64,000 nucleotides of DNA from Amblyomma americanum (lineage: Eukaryota; Arthropoda; Arachnida; Ixodida; Ixodidae): assembly GCF_052857255.1 (NCBI RefSeq), contig NC_135497.1:114538456-114602455 (forward strand). The letters run 5' to 3'. The notes under the pieces were generated by a model that saw only the letters and a list, made by a program, of their open reading frames with translations, had not been told where the DNA came from and did not search any database. Below, piece after piece: positions 11,742 through 24,330 of the stretch. The position numbers were made by a program, and so were the translations under genes. Position 1 is the first letter of the stretch; each line of letters starts with the position of its first letter.

Positions 11742-12829
11742 ATATTCTGGTTACTAACAACTAAAAACATCGCTAATGATTACAAACAAGATCAGTACTG
11801 TTTATTGGGATTCTCAACCCTAGAACGCACTCTTAAAAAGATACAAAAGGTCGGCAAACAACAGCGACGAGACAATGGGGCAAAGTGCCCATTCGGCGAT
11901 CCACCCTAAATGAAAAACAAAAAGATGTAAACATTCTCAGTAGTGAGTTACGCCATCGTAATTCCGGATTTTCTTCAAAATAAGTCTCAACTGTAGAAAC
12001 AGCTTCAAGTTAGGATATGCGAACACATGCAGCCGCAATCGTTGGCAAGAGGATACGATCATGTCTATAGCTATCTTCAAAGCGCAGCTAGAATTGGTTA
12101 TATTTGCGCTGCAAGTTACACTGATGTCAAGCGCCCTTACCGAGACCAGGTTCTCCGGCGCGTACCTATTCAAGAGCCCCCAGGCAGCTCATTCGCCGAT
12201 CAAAGTGCTCCCATAGGACACGCAGCACTTTCAAATATGCTCTTTGCATTCCGGCAACATAAACCATCCATCGAGCAAGTAGCCAGCAAGTTATATTCTT
12301 GAGGTGTGTCCGGTGTGGGGAAAGAATCCGCATTTCGAGAGAAAAAAAAAAGTTCACCCGCTTCTGGAGAGACCGTACAGAAGTTTGCGAAGTTTGCGTT
12401 AGATTTTCGCCGGCGGCGTAAGTACAGACGTGCAAAGAGCAAATAAACCAGCGAGCACAAGAACTTAGCTTCTATTTCGTTCCCCGTGCAGATGGGTAGC
12501 GTGTGTGCACTTTGCTGCGCAACCTCACGCGAGTTTTTACTTAATAATTTATCCGTTTCCCCTTCCCGTTTCACTCGCGACAAGATAGCCTCGCAGAAAC
12601 TGTTTCCTGCGCGAATGACAACTATGTCCTTCAGTTTTTGCGAGGGCCTAAGAACTGCATCAATACCGATGCCAATCGTAAAAGCGAGCTGGCCATGTGT
12701 AGTCTGCATTCATCCGCTTCTCGAATCCTACTTGGCGTAAATGATTTATGCCCCCGGTATTCCCAGCACTGCCGCTTCACAGCCACGTCTCGGAAAGCGT
12801 TGAGCATACAAGTGAAATTCGAGAGCATG
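11742..12829. other. Unassigned stretch, nothing recognised
   Basis: Mixed DNA. Open frames up to 169 codons exist on both strands (12200-12709 on minus) but show no recognisable domain and overlap one another. Confidence 0.4.
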
Positions 12830-13390
12830 TATACCGCACTGCGCGCCCGGGGTGAGCCAGAAACGTGTTCTTGCCCGCAGTGCCTTGAGAGTGCGTTCAT
12901 AGATTGAGATGACCAGCGTGTCGCCAGGAGGCTTGGCCCTTGGCAGTCTGTGGCTCTCGCGAGATGCGGCGGGCATGCTGGTTGGTCTCCTGGGAGAACA
13001 TTTTAAGAAAATGACGAGACGTCAATCTGCGCGGCAGAGGCCCAAGAGCGCGGCTGTCCCAGTCTTCTCTTCAAAATGCCCACGCGCCCCGCGTTTCAGC
13101 CGAAATTTCCTGCGTGGTCACGTAGCAAAGCGCTTGACCACTGGGCCCCGGCCTGCTGCCTTTTACTGAATTGAAAGCGGCCCTGCGATTACGAGATGGC
13201 GCCGTGTTATCCCGCCTCGTTCGGCCAGCCGTGCGCTTCGCGTACACAGACTAACCCACACAGAACGGGCACGACAATCGCGCAAATCTCTCCTTGTTGT
13301 GTGACTTATGGTGTCCCTGAAGCGCACGGGTCGATGCGGTTCTCTCGTTCCCATCGGGCGCGGGCACAACTTCCCCGCACCTATTTTTTT
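12830..13390. promoter_or_regulatory. Moderately CpG-rich stretch
   Basis: GC-rich, CpG-containing DNA ending in a T run at 13384-13398. Composition resembles the other islands in the window but no diagnostic motif was seen. Weak call. Confidence 0.2.
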
Positions 13391-14549
13391 TTTTTTTGAT
13401 CAACGACAGGCACGACTTCAAATCATCTCTTTTTCCGAAACGCTGCAGAACCCCACTCTATATATGGCCAATGGGGCCGTACGGTGTATGTCAGCAGCGC
13501 TCCACACAGTTATCACAAACGAAAAAACAAAAACAAAAGAAGAACGATCGAATTCCATATCACTGAAACAATAACGAGGAACTTGCATAACTTCACACAG
13601 ATTGGCAAAGACGCTAATTTTGGCAACACCTCAACTTTCATTAGTATATCACAGGTTTTGAAGCCGCCTATTACGAGCACACTGTTGCCGCCGTTACTCG
13701 AGCAGGCTGGTGTGAAAACACTTGTTGTTTTTGTTGTCCTCCAATGCAACTCCACCTCCTAACAGGTCTTTTTCGCTTTCGTTCGACTTCTCTCGGCCAT
13801 CACTCACGCCGCGTAAACAACGGATTTTAAATAAAGGCACGTGAGATATTCCTAACTACCAAACAAAATGTCAAGTTGTGCAATAAACCCCATTAGGGTT
13901 ACTGTTTCTCTGTGCGCGAATTGATGACATTAGGAACGCCGCTTGCGTTTGCAGTTGGCTTGCATAGGCTTTCAATCGTGGTAGGCCACAGCGCACTGCC
14001 TCACTTGCACATAACGAATTGCTGCCGTCTCCTCTGACTCAGAATATCGTGACAGGAATTGGAGGAAAGCGAAAGCCAAATATGGTCATTCGGAGACTTT
14101 TTTTTTCTGTATTGCCTCCCAGTATAATACTATTTCATGTGTTTAAAATTTTCGCTGTTTTGTAATATTTAGACGAAAAGAACAACCGCGACCTTGTTAA
14201 TCGTATGAGCCTCTCTATATCAGCCAAGAAATAGGAACAGAAAGAAAATCATTCCTTGTTTTATCTATGACGTAAGCTCGATAAAAGATTACGGCTTCAG
14301 ATCCAAATTCTTCAAGTATTCGTAATTAACCTGCATCAACGCTGAAATTAAATATTCTGACTTGCTGCCGAGTGACAGATCTAATGACGGCAACCAACGC
14401 AAAGATGCTAATATCAGGGGTTGCTGCTCCAGGCAGCAAGTATGGGGGACGGAATTTCAAAGAAAATAAAAAAAAAGGTGCGAAAAGTGATAAGGCGGAG
14501 AAACATCAGGAAAACACGCAGCCAGCATTACTAACCCGCAGAGTTGAGC
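13391..14549. other. Unassigned stretch, nothing recognised
   Basis: AT-leaning DNA with short A and T runs. No gene or repeat family recognised. Confidence 0.4.
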
Positions 14550-15500
14550 GTACCGCGCCGGAAGCAAGGCCGTGAACACACGCGCAGCACGAACAGCTGC
14601 GTGCTGCAAACGAACACGCCACCTAGAAAGAAGTGAACCCAAACCTGCCGACGGCACTGAAACGCCTCGACATGGCGATTTACAAAGCAAGTGCAGCACA
14701 AAGCCCAGCTGGGCGGCGTGACGAGCACGTCGGAGGAGGAGGGAAGTTTGGCCCTCGAAAACGGATTTAATGGCGGGCACCGCGCGTTCCTGAGGCGAGG
14801 CGCGGCGGGAGGCTGGGGGGAGGGGGACGTCAATTTATGCAAATCCTGCAGGGCTAAGCCCCCGGCTCCAACGCTTATCTTGCACCAGTCCTCCGGAAGG
14901 GGAAGGGGGGGGGGGGGATGGACGCGTCACTCAGCTCCCTCCAAATCCCCCCGTGCTGTCAGGGCTCTCCGGGCGAGGCCGCAAAACACAAACTAATTTA
15001 TTCACAGGCGCTAAATAACTAACACCGGGTCCCTGCTCCCGTGCGCTCTCTGGGCGACTTGGATTAGGCAGATAAATATACGCGCCTGGCCAGAGCGCGA
15101 GGTGCCGTTTTGTCGCGGGGCGCCCCGGTGTCTCGCGGCTGGCCGCAACCCCCCCGCCGCCACTATTAATGTCCCCATTCCGCCATCACGCAGTCGGAGT
15201 CTGCCCCCTTTCCGCCCGACACATCGATATTTAATAAAGTCTAAACACAGAAGTGATTTCTATTCCCGCCCACCCGCGCCTCAATTACGGCGCCGGATCC
15301 ACGCACAGCAGCCCCGGTGAAAGCACTACGCACGCACGCTTAGGTGTCCAGGCGTGTGGGTGACCCTTCGCCGGCTCGCCCCACCGCCGCTGCGTGACGC
15401 TTCTTAAAGTTTTCGTTCCTCGAAAATGCCTCCCTTGCCGACCTTGTGGGAAGGCTTCACTTTCTTTACCACTCCTCCGCACGCCCGCATAGTTATGGGC
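14550..15500. promoter_or_regulatory. CpG-rich island with POU octamer and TAAT-type words
   Basis: GC-rich island with embedded AT words: a perfect octamer ATGCAAAT (14837-14844), AACTAATTTATTC near 14990, CTATTAATG near 15163, ATCGATATTTAATAAAG near 15222 and CAATTACGG near 15282. Homeodomain- and POU-type words packed into CpG-rich DNA are typical of developmental regulatory elements. There is also a G tract near 14904-14918. Function is inferred; a cross-species alignment would decide. Confidence 0.35.
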
Positions 15501-15675
15501 GCACTAAATTTCCGACACTGCGAGCCACATAAACGCTAAGGCCCACTGCTGGCTTCTTCGGCGCTCTCCAGACCCGCACCATACCTAACGTTTCCTAACC
15601 GCAGTGCCGGCGAATACGCCCACAGTATCCCCAGGGCTATTCTGAAATGTTGCGTAAAGATCGAAAGTTTTCCTT

Positions 15676-15954
15676 CCCTTATAAAAATTTCTTTAGACAG
15701 TCTATATAATGTCCACGGACTTCCATCTATAACGTCTATAGACTCTTTATAGACAAACCCAAGAAAAGTCTGTGGGCAATACAAATCCTATAGACAGTCT
15801 ATAGACAAGCTATAGCATTATGGCCATACACCTTTAGTAGACGTTTGTCTATGGACAGTCTATAGACTATTAATAGACAAAAATAAATATCTATAGAAAG
15901 GCAATAGAGTCTATGACAAGTCTTTAGAGTGTCTATAGACCATTTTTGTAAGGG
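15676..15954. mobile_element. MITE built from GTCTATAGAC palindromes
   Basis: The ends are inverted: CCCTTATAAAAAT on the left (15676) and ATTTTTGTAAGGG on the right (ending 15954), one mismatch over 13 bases. Inside are four perfect copies of the 10-base palindrome GTCTATAGAC (15734, 15797, 15858, 15931) plus many near copies. There is no coding potential. The termini and size of about 280 bases fit a non-autonomous DNA transposon. No target duplication was convincing. Confidence 0.65.
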
Positions 15955-18295
15955 TTCGGTGAGCAGAATTTTTAAAAACTGTTCGCGAAGCAATAATAAA
16001 CAAGCATGGCAAGGCACCTAGTGTCAATATAAGCGCCCGTTCACCGTCGGTATATTGAGAACTTACACTGTGCAGAAAGTTCTGGAAGTGTGATATTGAA
16101 TTCTTTGCATCATGCAGTGCCCATGGCTGCACCTCCTGAAAATGGAGTGAGCCTGAACAGTATATGCATTGCAGCTTATCCAAAAATTTCTGTTAAGAGA
16201 CGCCGTCTGCGACATGTCTTCTCAGGGGCATACAAGTGCGAAGTTATTGCGAAAACTATCGCGCCCGCGTAAATGGACCGACAAAAGCTGACCAATAAAA
16301 TGTCATGCGATTATGGCTGAAATGAAATAATGTTGCCACATGGCATTAGCAATTAAAATAGGAATTCTTTTTTTTTTAAATATCGGCTCAGAAAACAGCA
16401 TGAAATCAAATGAGGCGACGTTCAGATCAGGAAACTTTGCCACTCTCAACGTATCCCATCTTGTGACCACATCATTATCATCGTCCAAGTTGCATCTACT
16501 GGACTCCAATTATATGTCCTACGCCAGCTGCGGCCTCCGTGTCCGAGCAAATTTCCTGATCACAACTTTCCACCTCACTCTCTGCCACGTGACCTCATCT
16601 CATTATGCATACCGTATAGCACCGTTTTAATGCATCGCGGTTTTTCTTTCAGAAAAAAAAAATTGTTGAACTATGCTAGTAAGTACAAGACAAGTCAAAA
16701 CTTTCCAGGCCGCAACATTCTACTTATTAACCGTGAACTGGGGCATTTACAACACTCTAGAAGCTCAAAATTTCTCTAGGGAGTTCAAGAAGCATCATGC
16801 TCATGCCTGAAAACCTTGGTGGCTGCATGGGCTTCTTAAAGAAAACCCTGTGGCCTGGGAACTTCTGACGCAGCCTCTACACTCTCTTCAGTATGTCTTT
16901 TGATCTCTAAGGAAATTTTAGCATGAAACGGACGCTGTTTTCGCGTCGGCAAGTGTAACGGCAAAGCGACGGCAGCTTTCGCAACGTAGTGGCTTACATG
17001 AGTGTTTTAGCACGCATGCATATCTAAAAGTGTGCACAGGCGCGTATTTGCTAATATCGAAGTAATTCACCGGTCGTGAGAGGATGTGCACACAAAGATG
17101 TCAATTGCAGTGCTCAGAGAAAGCCTACATTTTTAGATGGAGCGCCGCTGATTTCTATTCATCAGCTTTGCTAGTACACGATCTCTGCTGCAGTCATCAG
17201 CCGCTGTTCCCAGCGTCGGAGTACATCAAAACGAGTGCATGCATGCACTAATTGAAGAACTGTTCAAAACACTTTACGGCGTTTCTCAGGCGACCATTTC
17301 GGAATGGGGCACTTGGGGTACCAATTAGCTTTTCACTGCGGCAAAAGCAAAACATCTGCAGCCGTACCCGCGATTATTGCATGGACGAGATTACTACTGC
17401 AGGTATGACATGCCCTTTTCCTTTCCTCATGAGCTGCTCTTTCTCCCCTCAAGACCTGCCGCAGTGGTCCAGTGTCTGTGGCGTTTAGATGCTCACGATT
17501 CACGACGGTTCGCGGATGTTTTTCTCACGAAAGCGCCCGTCGATGCATTCGATCGTGGCTATCTTCTTCGTCCGCTACTCCTTCTTCTTCTTCTTACGAG
17601 TCCAGCTAATAACATTCTCATCTTCCAGTTCGCTCTGACCCAGAACTGCTGGTGTGACGAACGTCGATGCGAAGGGGACAAAAAAAAAGTGTTTTACAGT
17701 AAATGTTCTTCTTTTGTTATTGTCCATCGCTTTTAATTTAGACAGCCCTTTTTCACGATATTTTGTTTTCATCCTTCCGAAACACGTTTTTCGTTTCTTT
17801 GCGGCCGTATGTTTAAATATCCTCCTGTTTGCATAGTCCGTCTGACTCCGAGGAATCGATGCGAAAATCGCAACAAAATCTGAATGGAATATGCGCTGCC
17901 CATTCCGGAAGACTATGAAGACGAGAAAACGTTTACAGGTATACGCTTCTAGCGACCAAACTGTTTAGCAGAAACAAGTTCAAATGGGAGAAAATGACGT
18001 CCTCTACCGCACGCCCATGTGAGGGTTTTATAAACTCCATCAAAATACAGTATCTTGTTTACTCCCATGAGAACGGAACTTTTAGGAGGTCAAGAAAGTG
18101 AGTTTTTCTCCACGAAAAAATGAGCACAAACTTAGCGCTGTGCGCCCTCAGTCTTGTACAATGAACTGGAAGTAGGGGTAGTAGAAGAAGCGGGAACTGC
18201 GGTACACAGACGGCATGAAGCAGGAAGTGTCGACTGCCGACATGGGCGCTGAGTTAATGATGGTGGTGTGCAATTGCCGAGCAGACAATGCTACT
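15955..18295. other. Unassigned stretch, nothing recognised
   Basis: Mostly AT-leaning DNA with a small (CTT)n run near 17578-17598. No coding exon or repeat end was recognised in this 2.3-kb stretch. Confidence 0.4.
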
Positions 18296-18440
18296 TTGCT
18301 GCCGATACAATGGATACAAGCTTTCCCTTGTATCCATTTTATCCTTGAGCAGACCAAATACCTTGTGCCACTGGCGCTCTTCAGCCAACGCTGCCCTTGC
18401 ACCGCTGAAATGCATCGTCATCATCATCAATATCTCCTGC
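18296..18440 (+). repeat. Diverged SINE body (same family as 19109-19356), head lost or decayed
   Basis: GATACAATGGATACAAGC..., then ATACCTTGTGCCACTGGCGC and TGCACCGCTGAAATGC, match in order the body and tail of the SINE at 19109-19356. The tRNA-like head cannot be seen upstream, so this is an old or 5'-truncated copy. Confidence 0.6.
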
Positions 18441-19091
18441 CGCCGTCACAGCTATACGTCTGCTTCGGTTTGCTCCTTTGCGGCTCGAAAATGGCCAGGT
18501 AAGTCGCGGTGTGGCAGACGAGCTTCTCGATGCGCAAAGGGCGACTGCAGGATTTAGTTTCTTATGACGGCGCTATTGTATTCAGTGAACTTTTACGGAG
18601 GGAATAGGCAGTAATTTGAGAATTAGATACGGCGCTTCGCGCTGCTCGGGAATAGCCCACCAGCGTCGTAAATCCCATTGTCCAAGTGAACCCGAAAAGT
18701 GCCTCAAATGGCACCGCATTTGAGCATACTGATGTGAGAACACCATACGGCAGCGCGTTTTTTATGGACTTAGCAGGATCGATAATACCTGAAAAAAAAA
18801 AACAAGTCAGTTTTGCTGAAGCGATTATAAGGACAAAGGCCTTGGAGAAATAGCGTAAATCGAAATGTGTTGTAGTCTTTGCATCTACTACTTAGTTTAG
18901 AATATTGATGTTAACAATGGGAGAACATCTGTATTATCTTTAACCAGCGAGAAGTGCCCGCTTTAAATCTCCAGCCAGAGAAATAAACAATTTCTTATCG
19001 CAGATCACTGCTGCATGGGCCTTTGCCTCGTATAAATCATCATAGCGAAAAGCTGCTGCTGTCTTGTTCACGCCACTCCGATTTCACTGGC
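18441..19091. other. Unassigned stretch, nothing recognised
   Basis: AT-leaning DNA between two SINE copies. No feature recognised. Confidence 0.4.
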
Positions 19092-19108
19092 ATCAACATC
19101 GTCCATTT

Positions 19109-19356
19109 GATCGCAGCGGTGGCCTAGTGGTTGAACATCCGCCTCGCATGCGGGAGGCGCGGGGTTCGATCCCCAGTGCCGCCGGGCACCCACCGCTGAT
19201 ACAATGGGTACAGGCTTTCGCCTAGTCTGGTGCTCAGTTGATTCAGGGCGGAATGCTCGGGAAATGGGTGTTTGACCCCACCTTGAGAAAACGAAAATAC
19301 CTTGTGCCATGACGCTATTTGGCCATAGATGCACTTGCGCCATAAAAACCCATAAT
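19109..19356 (+). mobile_element. tRNA-derived SINE with Ala-CGC-like head and target duplication
   Basis: The head GCAGCGGTGGCCTAGTGGTT (box A) and GGGGTTCGATCCCC (box B) folds like a tRNA. Its anticodon arm reads CCGC-CTCGCAT-GCGG, giving CGC (Ala-like). A unique body follows and ends near CATAAAAACC. A 17-base target duplication with one mismatch flanks it: ATCAACATCGTCCATTT (19092-19108) and ATCAACATCGTACATTT (19357-19373). Box A and box B would drive Pol III transcription, and mobilisation depends on a partner LINE. This is not a functional tRNA gene, because the SINE body is attached. Confidence 0.85.
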
Positions 19357-19373
19357 ATCAACATCGTACATTT

Positions 19374-19839
19374 AGAAGCACCGTTATAATCGCTCGTAAT
19401 CGCGCCTTTCTCATGTCCTCTCCTAGAGATTAGAAGATTCCCAAGAGCTACTGTGCGAACGTGATGTTTTAAGCACTCGCCTTTTGACGGGGGGAATGCA
19501 AGCATACATCAATCGCACAAGCTTATCGATACAACTGCCGCACTTTCTCGCGTAGATTACGTAGGTTGAACAGTGAGGAGGGGATTGCGTTGATCAACAA
19601 TTTGTTTACCTTTCCTGCCAATGTTTTGCGCCACTTGGAGGATTCTGGAGGACTGCGAGCGCTAGAAGTACTGTATGCTATAGGGACAAACAAAATGTGA
19701 CAAAAAAGGAAGGCTCCTTCGATCGTCTGCCTGCCATTCAGATGAGAAGGCAATGAAGGCCGTGGTAAAGTTCTCCGTCGCGTACCGTTTGAAGAATCCA
19801 GACAGCCCGCACTCGAAATTGAGAAGAGTGTCAGTCGCG
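19374..19839. other. Unassigned stretch, nothing recognised
   Basis: No recognisable gene or repeat. Confidence 0.35.
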
Positions 19840-20780
19840 AGGCGCATGCGTGCCACGTCCTTCGGAGGCGCACCCGAGAGTTGTTGGGATGCGTCTCTCA
19901 CGGCCATTAATGCGCACGCAGCGTTTTCGGGGGATGAATATTTAACGCCTGCGTTCCGACGCGCCAGGCCCTCCATATGGCCATTGCTTGATAAACAGAA
20001 TGCCTTCGCGGGGCCTACATTAAGCAGCGCATTGAGTCGTTTCGGTGCAGATCGCGGCGCGTAACTAATTTGTCGGCGGTGCGAGCGCATCGGATGCTCG
20101 CCAGCGCAAACACCGGGCGACGGGGCAGTGGGGTTCGGCGCGACCCCCCCTCCCCCTCCCCTCTTTTTCCGCCCCTCAAGCTCTGGGCAATTGAAAGGAC
20201 GGCGCGCAAGCAGCATGCGCATCAGTCCGCAGGACGCGAAGCAGGCCCTTTGCCAGGCGGCCGGCATTCCACGTACCTGGCTCGTAGTAAAATGCATTCT
20301 TAATGGGATGCAGCGCAGTGGCGGCCCGCTGTTTATTTGGCTGGTCAATCTTTGGGGCTAATTCGGCGGGCACGGCGCAGGGGCGGCACCGAACTGGGCG
20401 CCCTTCAGCTGCCGGTTGCTCGAGCAGCCCATTCGTCTACTTTAGAGCCGGATTGAAGCCGGGGGAATTGGGTTCCGATGGTGCTCGCAGTCGTATAAAG
20501 ATACAATTAAACCACGCGCCGGAATAATTAAAGCCGGAGCGGGGCGAACACGCTCTGGTGCCGCGCTTGCTTGCCCCGCGGATCCAGACGAGGAGGGCTC
20601 CGAGAACAGCGCATCGATCGTCGCACTCGTCGGCCACACCGGCGCGCTTCCCCGCCGCAAACTTCCAGGGCGCCCCTCTCCCGGAGCCCCCCGGTACTCT
20701 CGTCCTACGCACGCACTCCCTCGTCACGTGACCCACAACTCTTCCCTCTGGCAGGGACAACTCTGTGTAGCGTATACTTG
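19840..20780. promoter_or_regulatory. CpG-rich island with TAAT-type words
   Basis: CpG-dense DNA containing CATTAATGCG near 19905, TTGATAAACAGAATG near 19988, CTTAATGGG near 20298 and GGAATAATTAAAG near 20520. Composition and embedded homeodomain- and forkhead-like words suggest a regulatory island. A 228-codon minus frame here is open on both strands and has no known domain. Confidence 0.3.
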
Positions 20781-20787
20781 CCGAGTA

Positions 20788-20937
20788 ACTAAGACTGGGG
20801 AGCGCTATACAATCAAGGCAAGGGGACAACACCACATAAGAACACCACGAGACACGTGGCGTTCTTATGTGTTGTCTTGTCTTATGTGGTGTCTTATGTG
20901 TTGTGTTGTCTTGATTGTAGCGCTCCACAGTCTTAGT
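20788..20937. mobile_element. Foldback element with CTTATGTGTTGT-type internal repeats
   Basis: Left end ACTAAGACTGGGGAGCGCTA and right end TAGCGCTCCACAGTCTTAGT are inverted copies (20788 and 20937). The two halves continue to pair through CAATCAAGGCAA / TTGTCTTGATTG and the ACATAAGA / TCTTATGT repeats to a turn near 20850. There is no coding potential. It could be a MITE or an inverted tandem array. Confidence 0.6.
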
Positions 20938-21022
20938 ATGTACGACCAACTAGCCCCCTACAAAGCTTTACTGATACTTACCGAGAGCGTTTGCCAAGTT
21001 TCCAGTTCGTGGATGGCACAGC

Positions 21023-21141
<119 letters not shown>

Positions 21142-21546
21142 TGAGCGGATTGCAACATGTGCTCTTCAGCCCTCAGCAGTGCTCTTCACTTTCTAAAAGC
21201 TAAACTGCGCCGATGGAATAGCCAATGTTGCTATCGCGTTCCTTGATGCTTTCGCAAGTTTCCTCATTGGGCTTCTGTTTTCCCACAACTGTTAACACGC
21301 ACACGTAACATGCACCGACGCAGACTAAAAGGGCAACTGATGGAAGCTCTCGCTGTCTGTGTGGTCCTGTTTAATCTCGCGGAATAATACTGCGCTTTTT
21401 CGCAATATCGAGAACATAACACTAACACTGCACATAACACTAAGATGCACAATAACACTGCGCCTGTTCGCAATATTGTGCATGAAAAAATAGCCTTCAC
21501 AATTTGTAATGAAATTAAAATTAACCCTGCGGCCTTCTTGAAGAAG

Positions 21547-21788
21547 TATGGTTGGTTTGGTTTATGGGGTTTTACGTCCCAAAGCAACTCAGGCTATGAG
21601 GGACGCCGTAGTGGAGGGCTTCGGAAATTTCGACCACCTGGGGTTCTTTAACGTGCACTGACATCGCACAGTACACGGGCCTCTAGAATTTCGCCTCCAT
21701 CGAAATTCGACCGCCGCGGCCGGGATCGAACCCGCGTCTTTCGGGTCAGCAGCCGGGCGCCATAACCACTGAGCCGCCGCGGCGGCTT
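21547..21788 (-). mobile_element. Ruka-type tRNA SINE, minus strand
   Basis: Read on the minus strand it starts with GCCGCCGCGGCGGCTCAGTG (box A region), has GGGTTCGATCCCGG (box B), the body with CGATGGAGGCGAAATTC and GTGCACGTTAAAGAACCCC, and ends in CCCCATAAACCAAACC. Flanking TTGAAGAAG at 21538-21546 and 21789-21797 is a probable target duplication. It matches from memory the Ruka SINE of Rhipicephalus and related tick SINEs. Confidence 0.9.
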
Positions 21789-21797
21789 TTGAAGAAG

Positions 21798-22799
21798 AAT
21801 ACCTTGATAAAAGCCACACTCATGACTTGCGAATTAATACATGTAGGAAAGCAAAACTGCGAACAAATTACTACGCCCAAAGACTATCTATCAAATCCTC
21901 GAGTTTTTAAACAAACATCCTTACGTCAGACAGCTACCACAAAAAAAAAAATTTTTACCAGATGTTTAAGACCAATTTTTTATTATTTACGGTCGTTACA
22001 AATCTAAAGATTGTCAAAGTGTTATATTAATGATTTACATTATCTTGCGCATATTTTTTTTTCTTTTATCAACAGTGTCCCATGCTTGCATTGCGTGCTC
22101 TTTGAAGTGACATGTTAAAGGTATTTGGTGAACTGGGCTTTTTGTGCTGCATTGATGCTGCTTCTGCTTTGTCATATCATTTTCAGCAAGTGATAAATTT
22201 TGGGGTAGGAGTGGGTATGGCGCTTTGTCAGGCATTTCACTGCCTTTTCACCAATGTCCCAGATACTTGTACTTGTCTGATTATCTGAAAAAGCTTGGTC
22301 GTCGAAAATGAAGAAACCAGAATTGCCTTTACTGCCAAGTCCACGTGTACACGATCTCTATTGGAGCCACTGAATACGCACGAGGATTACGGACGCCAAA
22401 CAGCGGAACTGGACTCACGCATTCACAGCAACATACTTACTCAGTGCAGGCCACAACTGGGGACGCAGCCCTCAGCTTCTTCTTCTTCGAGGTCGAAAAA
22501 CAGTGTCGTGAGCTTCTTCCGACCGAGGGACGGCAATTTTCCCCCCGGGACTTCGCACCTGCCCTGACGGAATCATGTGTGAATACCGTCGCTTTAGAAT
22601 TTCACGCAAAGGCGACAAGAATGCTTGCGTGCGAAGACGTGTTGAAGGTCTCCTATCTGCGCCCGCAGTCATCACTCCTGTCTTGTTACACTAATCTTTG
22701 CGCACGCTACGACAGCAAGAAAGCACACAGGGCCGTCCAGAATGAAGCGGCGGCGCCCAGGAAGTGGCTGGCACGCGAAACACTCATGATGTCATTCTA
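21798..22799. other. Unassigned stretch with an unrecognised 151-codon frame
   Basis: AT-rich in its first half. A 151-codon plus frame (22345-22800) has no motif I recognise and no sign of splicing signals at its ends. It may be chance. Confidence 0.3.
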
Positions 22800-24330
22800 A
22801 TTCTACATCCAGAGCGCAGTCGCGGCTGCGCGCGCGCTATGGCGCTCTTCGTGGCGAGCACGGAAAGTGCGGGCACGTGATGGCCTCGCTCGCGTGCGAA
22901 TAGGCCGAACACGCAACGACTTAATGTTCAAGTAATTGCCCAGCCACGGCAGCACGCGGAGCGTAAAAGGTAACGCGAATCGCAAGAAAACACCCGCGCC
23001 ACGAAAAACAACAAAGCCCCGCTCCTACGCATGCCAGGAAGCCGCGCTCTGTCCCCGTCGACTGCGCAGCCGTCCGACTTTGGTCAAGTGGCACGAACAG
23101 AAGCACTCAAGCACGTGCGAGCGAATGGAAACGTATTAGGGAGGTACGCCCAAAAAGAACCTCGCACGCAGAAGAAACAGGGACGCTCAGTTACGCGCGT
23201 CCACATTTGTGGTTCTCGACCGCAGTCGCGCCTGACAGGCGCCGCCGTTTACTGCGCTACGCGCGCATGCCAGCAGCGCCGAGCGGTCAGCGCGCGCGCG
23301 CGAAAGGTTCCGTATGCGCGCGCCCCAGTGGCTGATGCAGCCGCGGCGCACAGCTGCATGCGTCAAGCTCAACGAGGCAGCCGCGTAGCTGTTGTGGCAG
23401 AAACACGGGCTCAAAACAAAACGGCGGAGGATGCGGATAGGGAGGAGTCCGGCACAAGTCGCAAGCGGGCGCAGCGCGCCTCGGTTGAAGAACAATCGGC
23501 GTTTCTCTCCCCCTCTCTCTCTCTTTGTTTTGCTTGCCTGTTTTCCCCGTGCCGCCGCCATTTCCCGGTTCTGCGCTCGAAAAGCGAGGGGGGCGGAACG
23601 CTGCGACGAGGAGAAGAAGCGACACGCTTTTCCTCTCCCGCTGTCAGCGTGGGGCTGGCAGGGCGCTGCTGGCGTGGCTCATCCGAGCTGACATGTGCCA
23701 GGGCCGGGCGCAGGCAGCCGAAGGAGATGCAAATCCCCTCGCAACAAGTCGTGTGTGCGATTGCACTTGCCCGCGCCATTTCAGCATTACGCTCGCCCGC
23801 TGGCAAGGCTGGGCTGCGTGACAGTGCGCGGCCCTCCTCGGAGCGCGGCGCTGAGCGTCATCCTTCCGCCGTCCTTGGCGCGCGTACAGGATCGATCGCC
23901 ACTCGGCCTGACACCGCGCCAAATCCCCGCCGCTGCCGCTGCTGCCCAGGAGCACCTTCCGGGGGGGAACAATGAGTTCGCCGCTGGCCGGCACCAATCA
24001 CGACGTGCGCGCAGGTTAGCCGCCCGGGGCGCACAAGGCGAGCATCCTCCCCCTTCGGCTCCTGCCGCGTTTCGCTGTTTTCATTCCCCTGCGAGCACCT
24101 CCCCTTGCGAAATAGCGCAGCCCGGACCGTTTCAGAGACACTGCAATCGAAAATTAACGGGCCCTCTCTGTAAAGCGAGCCGGTTTACGCCTATGCAAAG
24201 TGCCCTGCGTCTGCCCCATCTCGTGGAACTTTCTGGCACCCCCTCACCTGAGTGCGATTTTTCTTGCAGCGGTTACAGTTCGCTGTTCCCCTGGGGCCAA
24301 GCCTTTAAGTGGACCACACCGGGACGCGTA
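22800..24330. promoter_or_regulatory. Large CpG-rich island with POU octamer
   Basis: The longest GC-rich block in the window. CpG is dense, with alternating (CG)n near 23288-23300. A perfect octamer ATGCAAAT lies at 23727-23734. Long frames (314 and 217 codons) run on the plus strand while 112-131-codon frames run opposite; all are Arg/Ala/Pro rich and without a domain. I treat it as a regulatory island, possibly near a transcription start. Confidence 0.35.

Noticed and set aside
11521..11760. Ser-Phe-Ile-His repeat protein
   Set aside because: Translation of the (GAAT)n LINE tail on the opposite strand.
19109..19185. Genuine tRNA-Ala gene
   Set aside because: The tRNA-like part is joined to a SINE body and flanked by a target duplication.
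19068..19505. Minus frame of 145 codons
   Set aside because: It is mostly the reverse strand of the SINE at 19109-19356.
19662..20348. Minus frame of 228 codons
   Set aside because: GC-rich island with plus frames open opposite; composition explains it.
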